Part shown: piece after piece, positions 26,346 through 39,275 of the stretch
How positions within the stretch are numbered: the first letter of the stretch is position 1
Layout of the letters: the number at the start of each line of letters is the position of its first letter
From: Aeromonas allosaccharophila
Lineage (GTDB): Bacteria; Pseudomonadota; Gammaproteobacteria; Enterobacterales; Aeromonadaceae
Length of the DNA: 64,000 nucleotides
Direction: 5' to 3'
Assembly (NCBI RefSeq): GCF_000819685.1
Contig: NZ_CDBR01000091.1
Location: 1 to 64,000 of the forward strand
Program-made: the position numbers and the translations under genes
The notes under the pieces: model-generated
Databases searched by the model: none
What the model was told of the DNA's origin: nothing
The model's input: the letters and a program-made list of their open reading frames with translations, nothing else

Positions 26346-26523
26346 ACTTCTACATCCTTTTATTGATTACCCAGAAGTCGTTGAGTAACCTGCGCCAGCC
26401 CTTTATAACTAGGGACATAAGCCCGTAGCAGACGGGCACAGATTAGCAAGTAACCAATCTAGTCCAACTTTTGAGCGAGTCAAGAAGTTGTTAACAGCTG
26501 ATGTGATCTGGTTAACAAGTCTA

Positions 26524-26552
26524 TTGACAACCTTGTGTTAGACGGTAGTAAT
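26524..26552 (+). promoter_or_regulatory. Probable clpS-clpA promoter
   Basis: A consensus TTGACA followed after 16 or 17 bases by TAGTAAT, 23 bases before the clpS start. The match to sigma-70 is good at -35 and moderate at -10. Confidence 0.55.
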
Positions 26553-26574
26553 CTAGAGGTACCAAAGCGCGATT

Positions 26575-26892
26575 ATGAGCAAGCAGAAAGAACTCTTTGC
26601 TAATGAAGAGATTGCAGAAGCAGAGAAAACAAAGCTGCAGCCGCCACCCATGTATAAGGTTGTGTTGAACAACGATGACTATACGCCGATGGAGTTTGTG
26701 GTGGAGGTGCTGCAAAAGTTCTTTGGTATGGATTTGGACAAGGCGACTCAGGTCATGCTGAGTGTGCATTATAGTGGTAAGGGTGTCTGCGGCATGTTTA
26801 CTGCAGAGATCGCCGAAACCAAGGTTGTCCAGGTCAACACCTATGCACGTAACAATGAACATCCACTGCTCTGTACTATGGAAAAGGCTTGA
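26575..26892 (+). CDS. clpS: ClpAP protease adaptor ClpS
   Basis: 105-residue N-recognin. It binds proteins with N-terminal Leu, Phe, Tyr or Trp and hands them to ClpA. The core [24 protein letters not shown] contains the acidic pocket residues (NDD) that hold the free alpha-amino group, and the late [20 protein letters not shown] matches the family. It is followed 59 bp later by clpA. The genes for the leucyl transferases that create its ligands lie 3.5 kb downstream. Confidence 0.96.
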   Translation: MSKQKELFANEEIAEAEKTKLQPPPMYKVVLNNDDYTPMEFVVEVLQKFFGMDLDKATQVMLSVHYSGKGVCGMFTAEIAETKVVQVNTYARNNEHPLLCTMEKA

Positions 26893-26951
26893 ATCTGATG
26901 ACTTGATGGCGAGTGTGACACCACATTGTAGCTGTACTAGGGGAGGTGCCT

Positions 26952-29207
26952 ATGTTGAATAAAGATCTAGAAAAGACGCTGAACGAGGCGTTCAAACTGG
27001 CCCGTGACGAGCGCCACGAATTCATGACTGTCGAGCACCTGTTGTTAGCCCTTCTGGATAACAGTTCAGCCCATGAGGCGCTGAGCTCCTGTGGTGCCGA
27101 TGTCGAACAGATGCGCAAGGAGATCCGCGCATTTATCACCCAAACTACCCCGCTCATTCCGCGCGATGATGAAGATCGTGAAACCCAGCCGACACTGGGC
27201 TTCCAGCGCGTGTTGCAGCGTGCCGTCTTCCATGTGCAATCCTCCGGCAATACCGAAGTCAGCGGCGCCAACGTGCTGGTTGCTATTTTCAGTGAGCAGG
27301 AGTCACAAGCTGCCTATTTCCTGAAAAAAGCCGAGATCAGCCGTCTCGATGTCGTCAATTTCCTCTCCCACGGGGTGCGCAAGGATAACAAGCCGGATCT
27401 CGGCAGCAATAACAATCCCGAGTCTGATGATGATGTCTCGGCCGCCCAGATCGAGAGCTTTGCCACCAACCTGAACCAGCTGGTGCTGGAAGGGCGCATC
27501 GATCCACTGATTGGCCGTGATCAGGAGCTCAACCGTACCATTCAGGTGCTCTGCCGCCGTCGCAAGAACAACCCGCTGCTGGTGGGTGAAGCAGGCGTGG
27601 GCAAAACCGCCATTGCCGAAGGGCTGGCCTATCGCATCGTCAAGGGGGATGTGCCCGAGGTGATTGCGGGCAGCACCATCTATTCGCTGGATATGGGTTC
27701 TCTGCTGGCGGGCACCAAATACCGTGGTGATTTCGAGAAGCGCCTCAAGGTACTGCTCAAGCAGATTGAGCGTCAGGAAGGGGCCATCCTCTTTATCGAC
27801 GAGATCCATACCATCATCGGTGCCGGTGCGGCATCCGGTGGTCAGCTGGATGCGGCCAACCTGATCAAGCCGTTGCTCTCCAATGGTTTGCTCCGCTGTG
27901 TGGGATCCACCACCTATCAGGAGTACGCCCAGATCTTCGAGAAAGACCGTGCGCTGGCGCGTCGCTTCCAGAAGATCGATATCGTCGAGCCGACTATCGA
28001 TGACACCACGCGTATTCTAATGGGGCTCAAGAGCCGCTACGAGGCTCACCACGGCGTGCGCTACACCGCCAAGGCGATCCGGGCGGCTGCCGAGCTTTCT
28101 GCCAAGTACATCAATGATCGTCACTTGCCCGACAAGGCGATCGACGTGATCGATGAGGCCGGTGCCGGTCAACGGTTATTGCCAGCGAGCAAGCGCAAGA
28201 AAGTGATCAATGTGCAGGAGATTGAGTCCATCGTTGCCAAGATTGCCCGCATTCCGGAGAAATCAGTCTCCTCTTCTGATAAAGAGGTGCTGAAGCACCT
28301 GGAGCGCAATCTCAAGATGGTGGTCTTTGGTCAGGACAAGGCCATTGAGGTGCTGGCTGATGCCATCCGCCTGTCACGCTCAGGACTTGGCAACGAGCGT
28401 CGCCCGGTTGGTTGCTTCCTGTTTGCCGGTCCTACCGGTGTCGGTAAAACAGAGGTGACCCAGCAGTTGGGTAAAGCATTGGGTGTCGAGATGCTGCGCT
28501 TTGATATGTCCGAGTACATGGAACGCCATACCGTATCTCGCCTGATTGGTGCGCCTCCCGGCTATGTCGGTTTTGAACAGGGTGGTTTGCTGACCGATGC
28601 GGTGATCAAGCATCCCCACTCGGTAGTGTTGCTCGACGAGATTGAGAAGGCTCACCCGGATGTGTTCAACCTGCTGTTGCAGGTGATGGACAACGGTACC
28701 CTGACCGATAACAACGGGCGCAAGGCGGATTTCCGTAATGTGATCCTGGTCATGACCACCAACGCCGGTGTGCAGGAGACCCAGCGCAAGTCGATTGGCT
28801 TCCAGCAACAGGATTTGAGCCACGATGCCATGGCGGTGATCAACAAGACCTTCAGTCCGGAGTTTCGTAACCGGCTTGATCACACCATCTGGTTCAACCA
28901 TCTCGATATGACAGTGATCCATCAGGTGGTCGACAAGTTCATTGTCGAGTTGCAGGTTCAACTGGATGCGAAGGGAGTCTCTCTAGAGGTGTCCGAGCGT
29001 GCCCGCCACTGGTTGGCAGAGAAGGGATATGACAGAGCCATGGGTGCCAGACCGATGGGTCGGGTGATCCAGGAGCACCTCAAGAAACCCCTGGCCAACG
29101 AGATCCTGTTCGGTTCACTGGTTGACGGGGGGATAGTGAAGGTTGAGTTGGTAAATGACAGCCTCAGCTTTGATTTTCAGGTCAATGTTGAAGCTGTTTC
29201 CCACTAA
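26952..29207 (+). CDS. clpA: ATP-dependent Clp protease ATP-binding subunit ClpA
   Basis: 751-residue Hsp100 unfoldase that feeds ClpP. The N-domain (residues 1-140, RHEFMTVEHLLLALL) binds ClpS. AAA1 has Walker A GEAGVGKT near residue 212, and AAA2 has GPTGVGKTE near 492 with DMSEYMERHTVSRLIGAPPGY after it. The KSIGF loop near 614 is the ClpP-docking IGF/L motif. The ATG starting MLNKDL is used in preference to a GTG two codons upstream because it matches the family. Confidence 0.97.
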   Translation: MLNKDLEKTLNEAFKLARDERHEFMTVEHLLLALLDNSSAHEALSSCGADVEQMRKEIRAFITQTTPLIPRDDEDRETQPTLGFQRVLQRAVFHVQSSGNTEVSGANVLVAIFSEQESQAAYFLKKAEISRLDVVNFLSHGVRKDNKPDLGSNNNPESDDDVSAAQIESFATNLNQLVLEGRIDPLIGRDQELNRTIQVLCRRRKNNPLLVGEAGVGKTAIAEGLAYRIVKGDVPEVIAGSTIYSLDMGSLLAGTKYRGDFEKRLKVLLKQIERQEGAILFIDEIHTIIGAGAASGGQLDAANLIKPLLSNGLLRCVGSTTYQEYAQIFEKDRALARRFQKIDIVEPTIDDTTRILMGLKSRYEAHHGVRYTAKAIRAAAELSAKYINDRHLPDKAIDVIDEAGAGQRLLPASKRKKVINVQEIESIVAKIARIPEKSVSSSDKEVLKHLERNLKMVVFGQDKAIEVLADAIRLSRSGLGNERRPVGCFLFAGPTGVGKTEVTQQLGKALGVEMLRFDMSEYMERHTVSRLIGAPPGYVGFEQGGLLTDAVIKHPHSVVLLDEIEKAHPDVFNLLLQVMDNGTLTDNNGRKADFRNVILVMTTNAGVQETQRKSIGFQQQDLSHDAMAVINKTFSPEFRNRLDHTIWFNHLDMTVIHQVVDKFIVELQVQLDAKGVSLEVSERARHWLAEKGYDRAMGARPMGRVIQEHLKKPLANEILFGSLVDGGIVKVELVNDSLSFDFQVNVEAVSH

Positions 29208-29230
29208 GCGTCAGTGATCAGAAAACGACA

Positions 29231-29260
29231 AAAAACCCCAACCGACAGGTTGGGGTTTTT
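29231..29260. terminator. Bidirectional terminator, clpA / infA
   Basis: AAAAACCCCAACC-gaca-GGTTGGGGTTTTT, a 13-bp stem between convergent genes. Confidence 0.92.
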
Positions 29261-29275
29261 TGCTGAATTCCTGGC

Positions 29276-30275
<1,000 letters not shown>

Positions 30276-30279
<4 letters not shown>

Positions 30280-30983
30280 AAGCAGATCTCTCCCTCTTGC
30301 CAGCAGGAAGCCAACAGTGGTTGATGGCCAAGGCGCGCCAGCTCGGCCAGAAAACGGGCCCTTGGCCACTCCTCGATACCCAGGGTCGCCAGAAACGGGT
30401 TCTGCATCTGGCAATCGATGAGGGCGCCGCGATGGCGAGCAAAGTGGCGACAGAGTGCCACCATGGCCAGCTTGGCGCCGTTATCGATGCGGCTGAACAT
30501 GGATTCACCGCAAAACAGTCGGCCGATAGAGAGACCATACAGTCCCGCTTGCAGCTTTCCCTCCTGCCAGATCTCGACTGAATGAGCATGACCCAGCCGG
30601 TGCAACTGCTGGTAGGCCTCGATCATGGGTTGGCTGATCCAGGTGCCATCAGCGGTGCGACGAGGGGCGGCGCAGGTGGTGATGACTTCATTAAAGGCGC
30701 GATTGACGGAAATATCGAATGGGGTACGGCGGATAATCTTCTGGAGTGTCCGCCCCACATGGAGTTGGTCGGGGCGGATCACTCCGCGGGGATCCGGTGA
30801 CCACCACAGGGTCGGCTGGTGGGGTTCATTCCACGGGAAGATCCCCTTGTGGTAAGCTGCCAGCAATCTGGCAGGGGAGAGATCTCCGCCGATCGCCAGC
30901 AAGCCGTTGGGCTCTTCCAGCGCATGGCTGGGGTCGGGAAACCAGCAAAGCTCATCATCCAGTTGGGTAAGATAGCGAGACAT
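30276..30983 (-). CDS. aat: Leucyl/phenylalanyl-tRNA-protein transferase
   Basis: 235-residue enzyme that adds Leu or Phe from tRNA to proteins with N-terminal Lys or Arg. Family segments visible: CWFPDPSHAL, GLLAIGGDLSPARLLAAY, GIFPWN, WWSPDPRGVI, and SMFSRIDNGAKLAMVALCRHF. The start at MSRYLTQLDD gives the family N-terminus (E. coli 234 residues). It is the first gene of aat-bpt and is divergent from the glycine-zipper gene only 19 bp away. Confidence 0.96.
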
Positions 30984-31002
30984 AAGGCAACGAGGTTCAT
31001 AG

Positions 31003-31473
31003 ATGAAGGCCATTATCCTGATAGTATCCAGCTTGCTCTGCTTTGTCACGGCGCCCGCCGGGGCGGAAGTCTACCAGCGCAATACCGCGCGGCCGGTCAA
31101 TCAGGTGGTGTTTGGCCAGGTCGAAACGGTGCGCAATATTAATCAGCGCCAGATCCTGGAGTCCGAGCACTCTGGCTGGAAGACGCTGGGCGGTGCCGTG
31201 CTGGGTGGCCTGCTTGGCAACCAGTTTGGCGGCGGTCATGGCCGTGAAATCGCCACCGCCGTCGGGGCGCTGGTGGGTGCTGCGGCTGCGCAGCAATACC
31301 AGTCCGGGGGAACCGTGGTGGAAAACAAGCTGGTGGAGCTGCTGATCCGCAACGAGCAAAATGCCCTTATCAACGTGATCCAGGATTATGATCCCGCCAT
31401 GGTCTTTGCCAATGGAGACAAGGTGCGTATTCTCTATTTCGATGATGGGGTGCGGGTCGACAAGACTTACTGA
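31003..31473 (+). CDS. Exported glycine-zipper 2TM-domain protein
   Basis: 156 residues: a signal peptide cut near PAGA (about residue 21), then a glycine-zipper segment TLGGAVLGGLLGNQFGGGHGREIATAVGALVGAAAA (positions about 61-96; read as two glycine-rich helices). The zipper resembles SlyB/PcP-type outer-membrane proteins, but there is no lipobox cysteine at the cleavage site, so it is probably not a lipoprotein. It may sit in the outer membrane or periplasm. Function unknown; in related genes expression responds to Mg or envelope stress. Confidence 0.75.
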   Translation: MKAIILIVSSLLCFVTAPAGAEVYQRNTARPVNQVVFGQVETVRNINQRQILESEHSGWKTLGGAVLGGLLGNQFGGGHGREIATAVGALVGAAAAQQYQSGGTVVENKLVELLIRNEQNALINVIQDYDPAMVFANGDKVRILYFDDGVRVDKTY

Positions 31474-31596
31474 CTGTCGATAGTCATGGTGATGGGGAGA
31501 CTGTGGCAGGAAAGGAACCCGCAGACTCTCCTGCTGGAAAGTCTGTCGGGCGGTAATACACGGGACTGATGCCCTGAGGATTCAGATAGCCGTCTC

Positions 31597-32829
31597 TTAA
31601 GAGACTATCTTGTCGCGACCGGTGTTCTTTGCCTGATAAAGCAGCCGATCCGCTTCGCTCAGCGCCTCGTCCATGGATACCCGCCCGACGCTGATCACGC
31701 CGTAACTGGCGCGCACAAAGAGCGGGGTCTCCGGTGACAGAGGTTGCTGGCGCAGCTGCTGACGCAGCCCTTCAAGACGCTTGATCAACACGGGGACGGT
31801 GCAGTGAGGCACCATCATGGCAAATTCCTCTCCGCCAAACCGGGCGATCATGGCATCGGGGAAGAACTGGGTCAGTAGCCGGGTCAGGTGGCAGAGCAGT
31901 TGATCGCCGATGGCATGGCCCCAGTGATCGTTGACCTGCTTGAAGTGATCCACATCGAGCACACAGAGCGCGAGTTGTGTCTGCTGGCGTTGATGCTCTT
32001 CAAACCACTTTTGCCCTTCGTTGAACCAGTAACGCCGGTTGTAGAGACCGGTCAGGTAGTCACGATTGGCTGACTCCTGAATGCTGTTGAACTGCTCGAG
32101 CGCTTCCAGATTGTGGCTGACCCGACACTGCAGCTCTTCCGGTTCGAACGGCTGGTTGAGAAAGTCGTTGGCGCCCTGCTTGAGGTAGCGAGCAGAGAGA
32201 CCGCGCTTGTCCGAGACCGAGATCCCGATAATCGCGAGCTGCTGCTTGCTGTAACGCTCTCTCAGCATCCTCACCAGACTGATACCATCGATATCCGGCA
32301 TGTAGTAGTCGACCAGTGCCAGTCGAATGGCCGGGTGCTGCTCCAGCATTGCCATCGCTTCACGGGCGTGGCTCGCCTCATGCACCTGCAACAGCTGTTT
32401 GCGCAACTGGGCCATGGTGCGGTGGCGGGAGGTGCGTGAGTCATCGACCACCAGCACTTCGATGGACTGGTTGAGATAGAGGCGGTGCACCAGACTGACG
32501 GCGTATTGCAGCGAGTGGCGCGAATCCTTCATCACATAGTCCAGCACGCCGGTTTCCAGCCAGGCGGCACGTTTATCCTCGCTGATGTCGGCAGTGAGGA
32601 TCACCACCGGCAAACCCCGCTCCAGCAGCTCGTTCACCGCCTCGCCACGGGGAGCATCCGGCAAGGTCAGATCCACCAGTGCGACCACATACTCCTCGCC
32701 CCGGCAGTGACGGGTACCTTCGAGGGTATCGAAGGCGTCAATCTCGAGGCCAGTCTGCTGGGCAATGGCCTGAGTCAGCATACGGCGAATGGTCAGGCTA
32801 TCTTCGACAATCAATATCTTCTGTTTCAT
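31597..32829 (-). CDS. Two-receiver response regulator with GGDEF domain (diguanylate cyclase)
   Basis: 410 residues in the order REC-REC-GGDEF. The first receiver (ILIVEDSLT, ALVDLTLPD) and second (VLVVDDSRTS, ALVDYYMPDIDG) both keep the phospho-acceptor aspartate; in the second the usual conserved lysine before the proline is Gln (FLNQPF), so its switching may be altered. The GGDEF domain begins DYLTGLYNRRYW and has GGEEF near residue 330, compatible with cyclic-di-GMP synthesis. The RxxD inhibitory site is not conserved (FFPD there). The cognate kinase is not nearby. Confidence 0.88.
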   Translation of the reverse strand: MKQKILIVEDSLTIRRMLTQAIAQQTGLEIDAFDTLEGTRHCRGEEYVVALVDLTLPDAPRGEAVNELLERGLPVVILTADISEDKRAAWLETGVLDYVMKDSRHSLQYAVSLVHRLYLNQSIEVLVVDDSRTSRHRTMAQLRKQLLQVHEASHAREAMAMLEQHPAIRLALVDYYMPDIDGISLVRMLRERYSKQQLAIIGISVSDKRGLSARYLKQGANDFLNQPFEPEELQCRVSHNLEALEQFNSIQESANRDYLTGLYNRRYWFNEGQKWFEEHQRQQTQLALCVLDVDHFKQVNDHWGHAIGDQLLCHLTRLLTQFFPDAMIARFGGEEFAMMVPHCTVPVLIKRLEGLRQQLRQQPLSPETPLFVRASYGVISVGRVSMDEALSEADRLLYQAKNTGRDKIVS

Positions 32830-32843
32830 TAGACTCCTTGAAT

Positions 32844-32870
32844 GAAAAAAGGCATACCGACTGGTATGCC
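32844..32870 (-). terminator. trxB terminator
   Basis: GGCATACC-gact-GGTATGCC hairpin with a T7 run after it on the minus strand, between trxB and the GGDEF gene. Confidence 0.85.
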
Positions 32871-32892
32871 TTATATCACATCTTGCGCGCGT

Positions 32893-33999
<1,107 letters not shown>

Positions 34000-34029
34000 T
34001 CATCGTTGACTGGCGCAGGCCAGCGCAGA

Positions 34030-35145
34030 TCAGTTCAGCAGGGTCAGGGCATCCGTATGGGCAAGGCCATGAGCCACGGCTACCTCCTTGCAAGTCAGCT
34101 TGCCATTCATCACGTTGAGTCCATGACGCAAGTGTACGTCTGACAACAGGGCGTCACGGTAGCCTTGTTGTGCCAGTTTGATGATAAAGGGGAGGGTGGC
34201 ATTGTTGAGCGCCACGGTCGAGGTGCGGGCTACCGCCCCCGGCATGTTGGCGACACAGTAGTGCACCACCTCATCGACGATAAACGTCGGATCTTCATGG
34301 GTGGTGGCGTGGGAGGTTTCCACACAGCCGCCCTGATCGATCGCCACATCGACGATGGCAGAACCCGGCTTCATGCGCGCAATGTGGTCACGGCTGACAA
34401 GTTTTGGCGCAGTGGCACCCGGCACCAGCACGCCGCCGATGACCAGATCGGCAGCCAGCAGATGGCGCTCCAGGGTCTCGCTGTTGGAGTAGACCACCTT
34501 GGCGGCGCCCTGGAACTCGTTATCGAGACGGCGCAGGGTATCGACGTTGTTGTCGAGGATGGTCACATCCGCGCGCAGGCCAATGGCCATGCGGGCTGCA
34601 TTGGAGCCGACCACGCCGCCGCCGATGATCACCACCTTGGCCGGTTCGACACCGGGTACGCCGCCGAGCAGCACCCCGCTACCACCGCGCGATTTTTCCA
34701 GCGCCTGGGCACCCGCCTGAATAGACATGCGTCCGGCCACTTCCGACATGGGGGCCAGCAGGGGCAGGCCCCCACGGCCGTCGGTGACGGTTTCATAGGC
34801 GATGCAGATGGCGCCGCTTTGCAGCAGGGCTTCGGTCTGGGCCAAGTCTGGCGCCAGATGCAGATAGGTGAACAGGGTTTGACCCGGACGCAGCATGGCA
34901 CATTCGACAGGCTGAGGTTCCTTGACCTTGACGATCATCTCGGCTTTGGCGAAAACCTCTGCTGCAGAGGCCAAAATTTCGGCGCCAACAGCGATATAAT
35001 CTGCATCGCTAAAGCCAATGCCGTTTCCGGCACCGCTTTGGACGAAAACAGTATGGTTTCGTGCTGTCAGTTCACGTACACTGGCCGGAACCATGCCTAC
35101 GCGGTATTCATGGTTTTTTATCTCTTTAGGTACACCGATAATCAT
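34030..35145 (-). CDS. ald: Alanine dehydrogenase
   Basis: NAD-dependent interconversion of L-alanine and pyruvate plus ammonia. 371 residues, starting [17 protein letters not shown], with the substrate lysine and histidine regions ([14 protein letters not shown]), the nucleotide fold [17 protein letters not shown], and [13 protein letters not shown]. Divergent from lrp across a 150-bp region, an arrangement in which Lrp commonly controls ald in response to alanine. Confidence 0.96.
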   Translation of the reverse strand: MIIGVPKEIKNHEYRVGMVPASVRELTARNHTVFVQSGAGNGIGFSDADYIAVGAEILASAAEVFAKAEMIVKVKEPQPVECAMLRPGQTLFTYLHLAPDLAQTEALLQSGAICIAYETVTDGRGGLPLLAPMSEVAGRMSIQAGAQALEKSRGGSGVLLGGVPGVEPAKVVIIGGGVVGSNAARMAIGLRADVTILDNNVDTLRRLDNEFQGAAKVVYSNSETLERHLLAADLVIGGVLVPGATAPKLVSRDHIARMKPGSAIVDVAIDQGGCVETSHATTHEDPTFIVDEVVHYCVANMPGAVARTSTVALNNATLPFIIKLAQQGYRDALLSDVHLRHGLNVMNGKLTCKEVAVAHGLAHTDALTLLN

Positions 35146-35295
35146 GCTATCCCTCGTCTATAGATTGGTGTTTCATGTTGCCAAAATGTTAACCAACATT
35201 TGCGCCTAGTATATTCAGGTATTGACAGGATTTGTGACCATAATTATAAAATGACTGGTGATTCTTACCAAAAAATAGCCAAAGGATGGAATAAA

Positions 35296-35787
35296 ATGAT
35301 GGAAGCTAAGAGTCGGCTAAAGGATTTGGACAGGATTGACCGCAACATTCTCAATGAACTGCAAAAGGATGGCAGGATTTCGAATGTTGAGTTGTCCAAA
35401 CGAGTTGGCCTGAGTCCTACACCGTGTCTGGAACGGGTTCGTCGCCTCGAGCGACAAGGTTATATCGAAGGATATGCCGCTATTCTGAACCCTCATTATC
35501 TGGACGCATCTCTGCTGGTGTTTGTAGAGATAACCCTCAATCGCGGGGCGCCTGATGTATTTGAACAGTTCAATAAGGCTGTTCAGGTACTCGAAGAGAT
35601 CCAGGAGTGTCATCTGGTTTCCGGTGACTTCGACTACCTGCTCAAGACCCGAGTCAGCGACATGTCGGCTTACCGCCGTCTGTTGGGGGAAACCCTGCTG
35701 CGTCTGCCCGGTGTCAACGACACCCGCACCTACGTGGTGATGGAAGAGGTCAAGCAGAGCAGTCGTCTGGTGATCAGCACCCGATAA
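35296..35787 (+). CDS. lrp: Leucine-responsive regulatory protein
   Basis: 163-residue global regulator of amino-acid metabolism, almost identical to E. coli Lrp through the HTH (LNELQKDGRISNVELSKRVG, SPTPCLERVRRLERQG) and the RAM effector domain (ECHLVSGDFDYLLKTRV, LPGVNDTRTYVVMEEVKQS). Two adjacent ATG codons are possible; the first has AAGGA nine bases upstream and is used. An open frame 32 codons further upstream is not family-like. Confidence 0.96.
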   Translation: MMEAKSRLKDLDRIDRNILNELQKDGRISNVELSKRVGLSPTPCLERVRRLERQGYIEGYAAILNPHYLDASLLVFVEITLNRGAPDVFEQFNKAVQVLEEIQECHLVSGDFDYLLKTRVSDMSAYRRLLGETLLRLPGVNDTRTYVVMEEVKQSSRLVISTR

Positions 35788-35989
35788 AGCAGGTTATGCC
35801 GTGGTTTCTTTTCCATATGAGACACCATGACAGTCAGAAACGAGCGGCCGGTCCGCTCGTTTCTTCTTGTAAAGATAATTGCAAATATGGTCCCGTCCCA
35901 TCAGGCTCTGGCTGACAATCGGTGGGCTTTTCGGGGATACTAGGCCCCCTTATTTCCTGCATTACATGTTTTCAGAAAGGAGCCGGAGT

Positions 35990-38506
35990 TTGGCCGATAA
36001 AAAGCTGTTTACTCCTTTATCAGGTACACAACGGATCTTCGAAGCCGTCTTGATCGCCATCACCCTGATGGCTGCTTATCTTCTGCTTGCCCTGTTGTCC
36101 TATCATCCCGCTGATCCCGGCTGGTCCCAGACCTCCTGGCAAGGGGAGGTGAAGAACCTCGCCGGTAGTGCCGGTGCCTGGCTCGCCGACATCACCATGT
36201 TTACCTTTGGGGCCTTCTCCTATCTGGTGCCGCCGCTGGTGGTACTGCTGGGCTGGAGTCTGTTCTGGCGGCCGAGCCGACTGCTCGATGTGGATTACCT
36301 CACCCTGGGGGTGCGGATCATCGGCTTTATCCTGACCGTGCTCGGCATGTCGGCCATTGCCAGCATGAACTTCAACGATATGCAGAACTTCTCCGCCGGT
36401 GGTCTGGTGGGGGATGTGATCGCCTCCGCGGTGGTGCCGCTGTTTGGTGGCGTCGGGGCCAACCTGATGCTGCTCTGCTTTGTGGCAACCGGCATCACCC
36501 TGTTTACCGGCTGGTCATGGCTCACTATCGTCGAGCAGATCGGCGCGGCCTGTACCGGTTCGGTCAGCGCCGTTTACCACTTCCCGACCACCCTCGGCCG
36601 CTGGCTGACCGGTGGCTGGCGTCAACCCCGCAACGAGGGGCCGGACCCCTTGCTGGAAGGCGGGGTCGGGGCCATCGCGTTTGATGACGAGGAAGATGAG
36701 CCGCACACCAGCTGGACTCGCAGGCCCAAGGCCAAGGATCAGAAGGCCGCCGCCGAAGAGTGGCTGCCGGAACTCGACGACGATACCTTCGAGTTCGACC
36801 CGCAGTTTGATGATGAAGATGACGAGCCGGCTCCGGCTGCCAAGCCCAAACGTGCGGTGGCGGCTGCCAATGGTCGTCGTCAGCCGGTACTGGCTGTGGC
36901 CGATGACGATGATGAAGACGATCTGGATCTGCCGTGGGCCGAAGGGGACGACGAGGTCGCCGCGCCGGTTGCCGTCGCACCGAGCAGGCCCAAGCGTCGT
37001 CCGCAATCAACGATGCCCCCGTTGCCAAGCATCGAGCTGCTGGACAGACCGCCTGCCAAGACCCAGATGATGAGCAAGGATGAGCTGGATCGCATGGGCC
37101 GTCTGGTGGAAGCCAAGCTGGCCGACTACAACGTGCAGGCCAAGGTGGTCGGTGTCTATCCGGGCCCGGTCATTACCCGTTTCGAGCTGGATCTGGCGCC
37201 GGGTATGAAGGCGAGCAAGATCACCAACCTGTCGCGCGATCTGGCCCGTTCCCTCTCGGCCAGCAGCGTGCGGGTGGTTGAGGTTATCCCGGGCAAGACC
37301 TTCGTCGGGATTGAGCTGCCCAACCGGGTGCGCCAGACCGTCTACCTGCGCGAGACCCTCGACTGCGATGCCTTCCGCGATAGCCGCAACCCGCTCACCA
37401 TGGGCCTGGGTCAGGACATCGCAGGGGAGCCGGTGGTGGTGAACCTGGCCAAGATGCCGCACTTGCTGGTGGCCGGTACCACCGGTTCCGGTAAGTCGGT
37501 GGGGGTGAACACCATGATCATCTCCATGCTCTACAAGTCATCCCCCGATGACCTGCGCTTCATCATGATCGACCCCAAGATGCTGGAACTCTCGGTCTAC
37601 GAAGGGATCCCGCACCTGCTGACCGAGGTGGTGACCGATATGAAGGACGCCGCCAACGCTCTGCGCTGGTGCGTGGGCGAGATGGAGCGCCGTTACAAAC
37701 TGATGTCGGCAGTTGGCGTGCGTAACCTCAAGGGCTACAACGACAAGGTGCTGGCTGCTATCGAGGCGGGCGAGCCGCTGCTCGACCCGCTGTGGCGTCC
37801 GGGTGACTCCATGGATCAGATGCCGCCGGAGCTGGAAAAACTGCCCCACATCGTGGTGGTGGTGGACGAATTTGCCGACATGATGATGATCGTCGGCAAG
37901 AAGGTGGAAGAGCTGATTGCCCGTATCGCCCAGAAGGCGCGGGCGGCCGGTATTCACCTCATTCTGGCGACCCAGCGTCCGTCGGTGGATGTGATTACCG
38001 GCCTTATCAAGGCCAACATCCCGACCCGTATTTCGTTCCAGGTGTCGAGCAAGATCGACTCGCGCACCATCATCGATCAGGGCGGGGCCGAATCGCTGCT
38101 CGGCATGGGCGACATGCTCTACATGCCGTCCGGTACCTCCAACCCGACCCGGGTACACGGTGCGTTCGTCGATGACCACGAAGTGCACAAGGTGGTGGCG
38201 GACTGGAAACTGCGTGGCGAGCCGAACTACATCGAGGAGATCCTCTCCGGTGAGTCGGGTGGCGAAGGTGGCAGCGGCGAATATGGCGGTGGTGGCGATG
38301 AAGAGCTCGACCCCCTGTTCGACGAAGCGGTCGCCTTTGTGGTGGAATCCCGCCGTGGTTCTACCTCCAGCGTCCAGCGCAAGTTCAAGATTGGTTACAA
38401 CCGGGCAGCCCGTCTCATCGAGCAGATGGAGAATCAGGGCATCGTCAGCTCACCGGGTGGCAATGGTCAGCGCGACGTGCTGGCACCGCCGCCGGTGCGG
38501 GACTAA
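35990..38506 (+). CDS. ftsK: DNA translocase FtsK
   Basis: Septum-anchored motor that pumps chromosomal DNA and activates XerCD at dif. Four or five N-terminal membrane helices (residues about 15-180), an acidic Asp/Glu-rich and Pro/Ala linker (about 210-340), the RecA-type motor with Walker A GTTGSGKS near 496 and Walker [12 protein letters not shown] near 622, and the gamma winged helix at the end ([22 protein letters not shown]). At 838 residues it has a much shorter linker than the E. coli protein. The TTG start has AAAGGAG eight bases upstream. An in-frame ATG at 35966 has none but is an alternative. Confidence 0.93.
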   Translation: MADKKLFTPLSGTQRIFEAVLIAITLMAAYLLLALLSYHPADPGWSQTSWQGEVKNLAGSAGAWLADITMFTFGAFSYLVPPLVVLLGWSLFWRPSRLLDVDYLTLGVRIIGFILTVLGMSAIASMNFNDMQNFSAGGLVGDVIASAVVPLFGGVGANLMLLCFVATGITLFTGWSWLTIVEQIGAACTGSVSAVYHFPTTLGRWLTGGWRQPRNEGPDPLLEGGVGAIAFDDEEDEPHTSWTRRPKAKDQKAAAEEWLPELDDDTFEFDPQFDDEDDEPAPAAKPKRAVAAANGRRQPVLAVADDDDEDDLDLPWAEGDDEVAAPVAVAPSRPKRRPQSTMPPLPSIELLDRPPAKTQMMSKDELDRMGRLVEAKLADYNVQAKVVGVYPGPVITRFELDLAPGMKASKITNLSRDLARSLSASSVRVVEVIPGKTFVGIELPNRVRQTVYLRETLDCDAFRDSRNPLTMGLGQDIAGEPVVVNLAKMPHLLVAGTTGSGKSVGVNTMIISMLYKSSPDDLRFIMIDPKMLELSVYEGIPHLLTEVVTDMKDAANALRWCVGEMERRYKLMSAVGVRNLKGYNDKVLAAIEAGEPLLDPLWRPGDSMDQMPPELEKLPHIVVVVDEFADMMMIVGKKVEELIARIAQKARAAGIHLILATQRPSVDVITGLIKANIPTRISFQVSSKIDSRTIIDQGGAESLLGMGDMLYMPSGTSNPTRVHGAFVDDHEVHKVVADWKLRGEPNYIEEILSGESGGEGGSGEYGGGGDEELDPLFDEAVAFVVESRRGSTSSVQRKFKIGYNRAARLIEQMENQGIVSSPGGNGQRDVLAPPPVRD

Positions 38507-38574
38507 GCCTCACCGTTTCATACTATCCCTGGCCATGCCCTCCGCGGGCGTGGCCTTTTATCGAGAGCGTCTTT

Positions 38575-39195
38575 ATGAAGAGCGTGATGAAAAAACAACT
38601 GTTGATGGGTACCGTGCTGCTGATGGCCAGCAGTCAGGTGTGGGCCGATGCGGCCAGCGATCTCAAACAGAAGCTGGCGGGTGTCAGCCTCTTCTCCGCC
38701 AAGTTTGCCCAGACCGTCTATGACAGCAAGGGCAAGGAGTTGCAAAAGGCCAGCGGCGATCTGCTGGTGCAGCGCCCGAACCGTTTCAACTGGCACACTA
38801 CCTCGCCGGACGAGAGCCTGATCGTGGCCGATGGTCAGGATGTCTGGGTCTATGATCCCTTCGTCGAGCAGGTCACCGCCCTCAAGCTGAAAGATGCGGT
38901 GCTCAACACCCCCTTTATTCTGATCGCCGGCAATGACGACAAGTTCTGGAAGAACTATGACGTGACCCAGCAGGGGGATGTCTATACCGTCACCAGCCGC
39001 AACAAGGATGAGCTGATCGCCTCCTTCCGCGTCACCTTCGATCGGGCCAACAACATCAGCCGTTTCGATGTGAAAGAGGCGCAAGGGCAGTGGAGCGAAT
39101 TCACCCTGAGCAGCTTCAACCGCAAGCCGGTGCTCAAGGGCAACGAATTTGTTTTCAAGATCCCGCAGGGGGTCGAGCTGGACGACCAGCGCTGA
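38575..39195 (+). CDS. lolA: Outer-membrane lipoprotein carrier protein LolA
   Basis: Periplasmic chaperone that ferries lipoproteins from LolCDE to LolB. 206 residues with a signal peptide cut near QVWA; conserved [25 protein letters not shown] core (residues about 63-85) and YDPFVEQVT. It follows ftsK by 68 bp, as in the E. coli ftsK-lolA-rarA order. Its stop codon TGA overlaps the ATG of a 26-codon ORF (TGATG), which begins the repeat array before rarA. Confidence 0.96.
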   Translation: MKSVMKKQLLMGTVLLMASSQVWADAASDLKQKLAGVSLFSAKFAQTVYDSKGKELQKASGDLLVQRPNRFNWHTTSPDESLIVADGQDVWVYDPFVEQVTALKLKDAVLNTPFILIAGNDDKFWKNYDVTQQGDVYTVTSRNKDELIASFRVTFDRANNISRFDVKEAQGQWSEFTLSSFNRKPVLKGNEFVFKIPQGVELDDQR

Positions 39196-39275
39196 TGAGT
39201 CCGCGGTCGTTGGATTGCTCGTCACTGCGCCAGTCAAAGGCGGGTGGCGTGACGCTGGGTGGTCAATACCGATGA
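39195..39275 (+). CDS. 26-codon repeat ORF 1 upstream of rarA
   Basis: Small open frame [10 protein letters not shown]...LGGQYR. Its ATG overlaps the lolA stop (TGATG), and its TGA overlaps the ATG of the next repeat ORF (ATGA). It is the first of three 77-bp units that begin like the rarA start (MSxxxLDxSS). No Shine-Dalgarno is visible, so translation would depend on coupling to lolA. It may be a leader peptide or simply a decayed duplication; coding status is not proven. Confidence 0.35.
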   Translation: MSPRSLDCSSLRQSKAGGVTLGGQYR

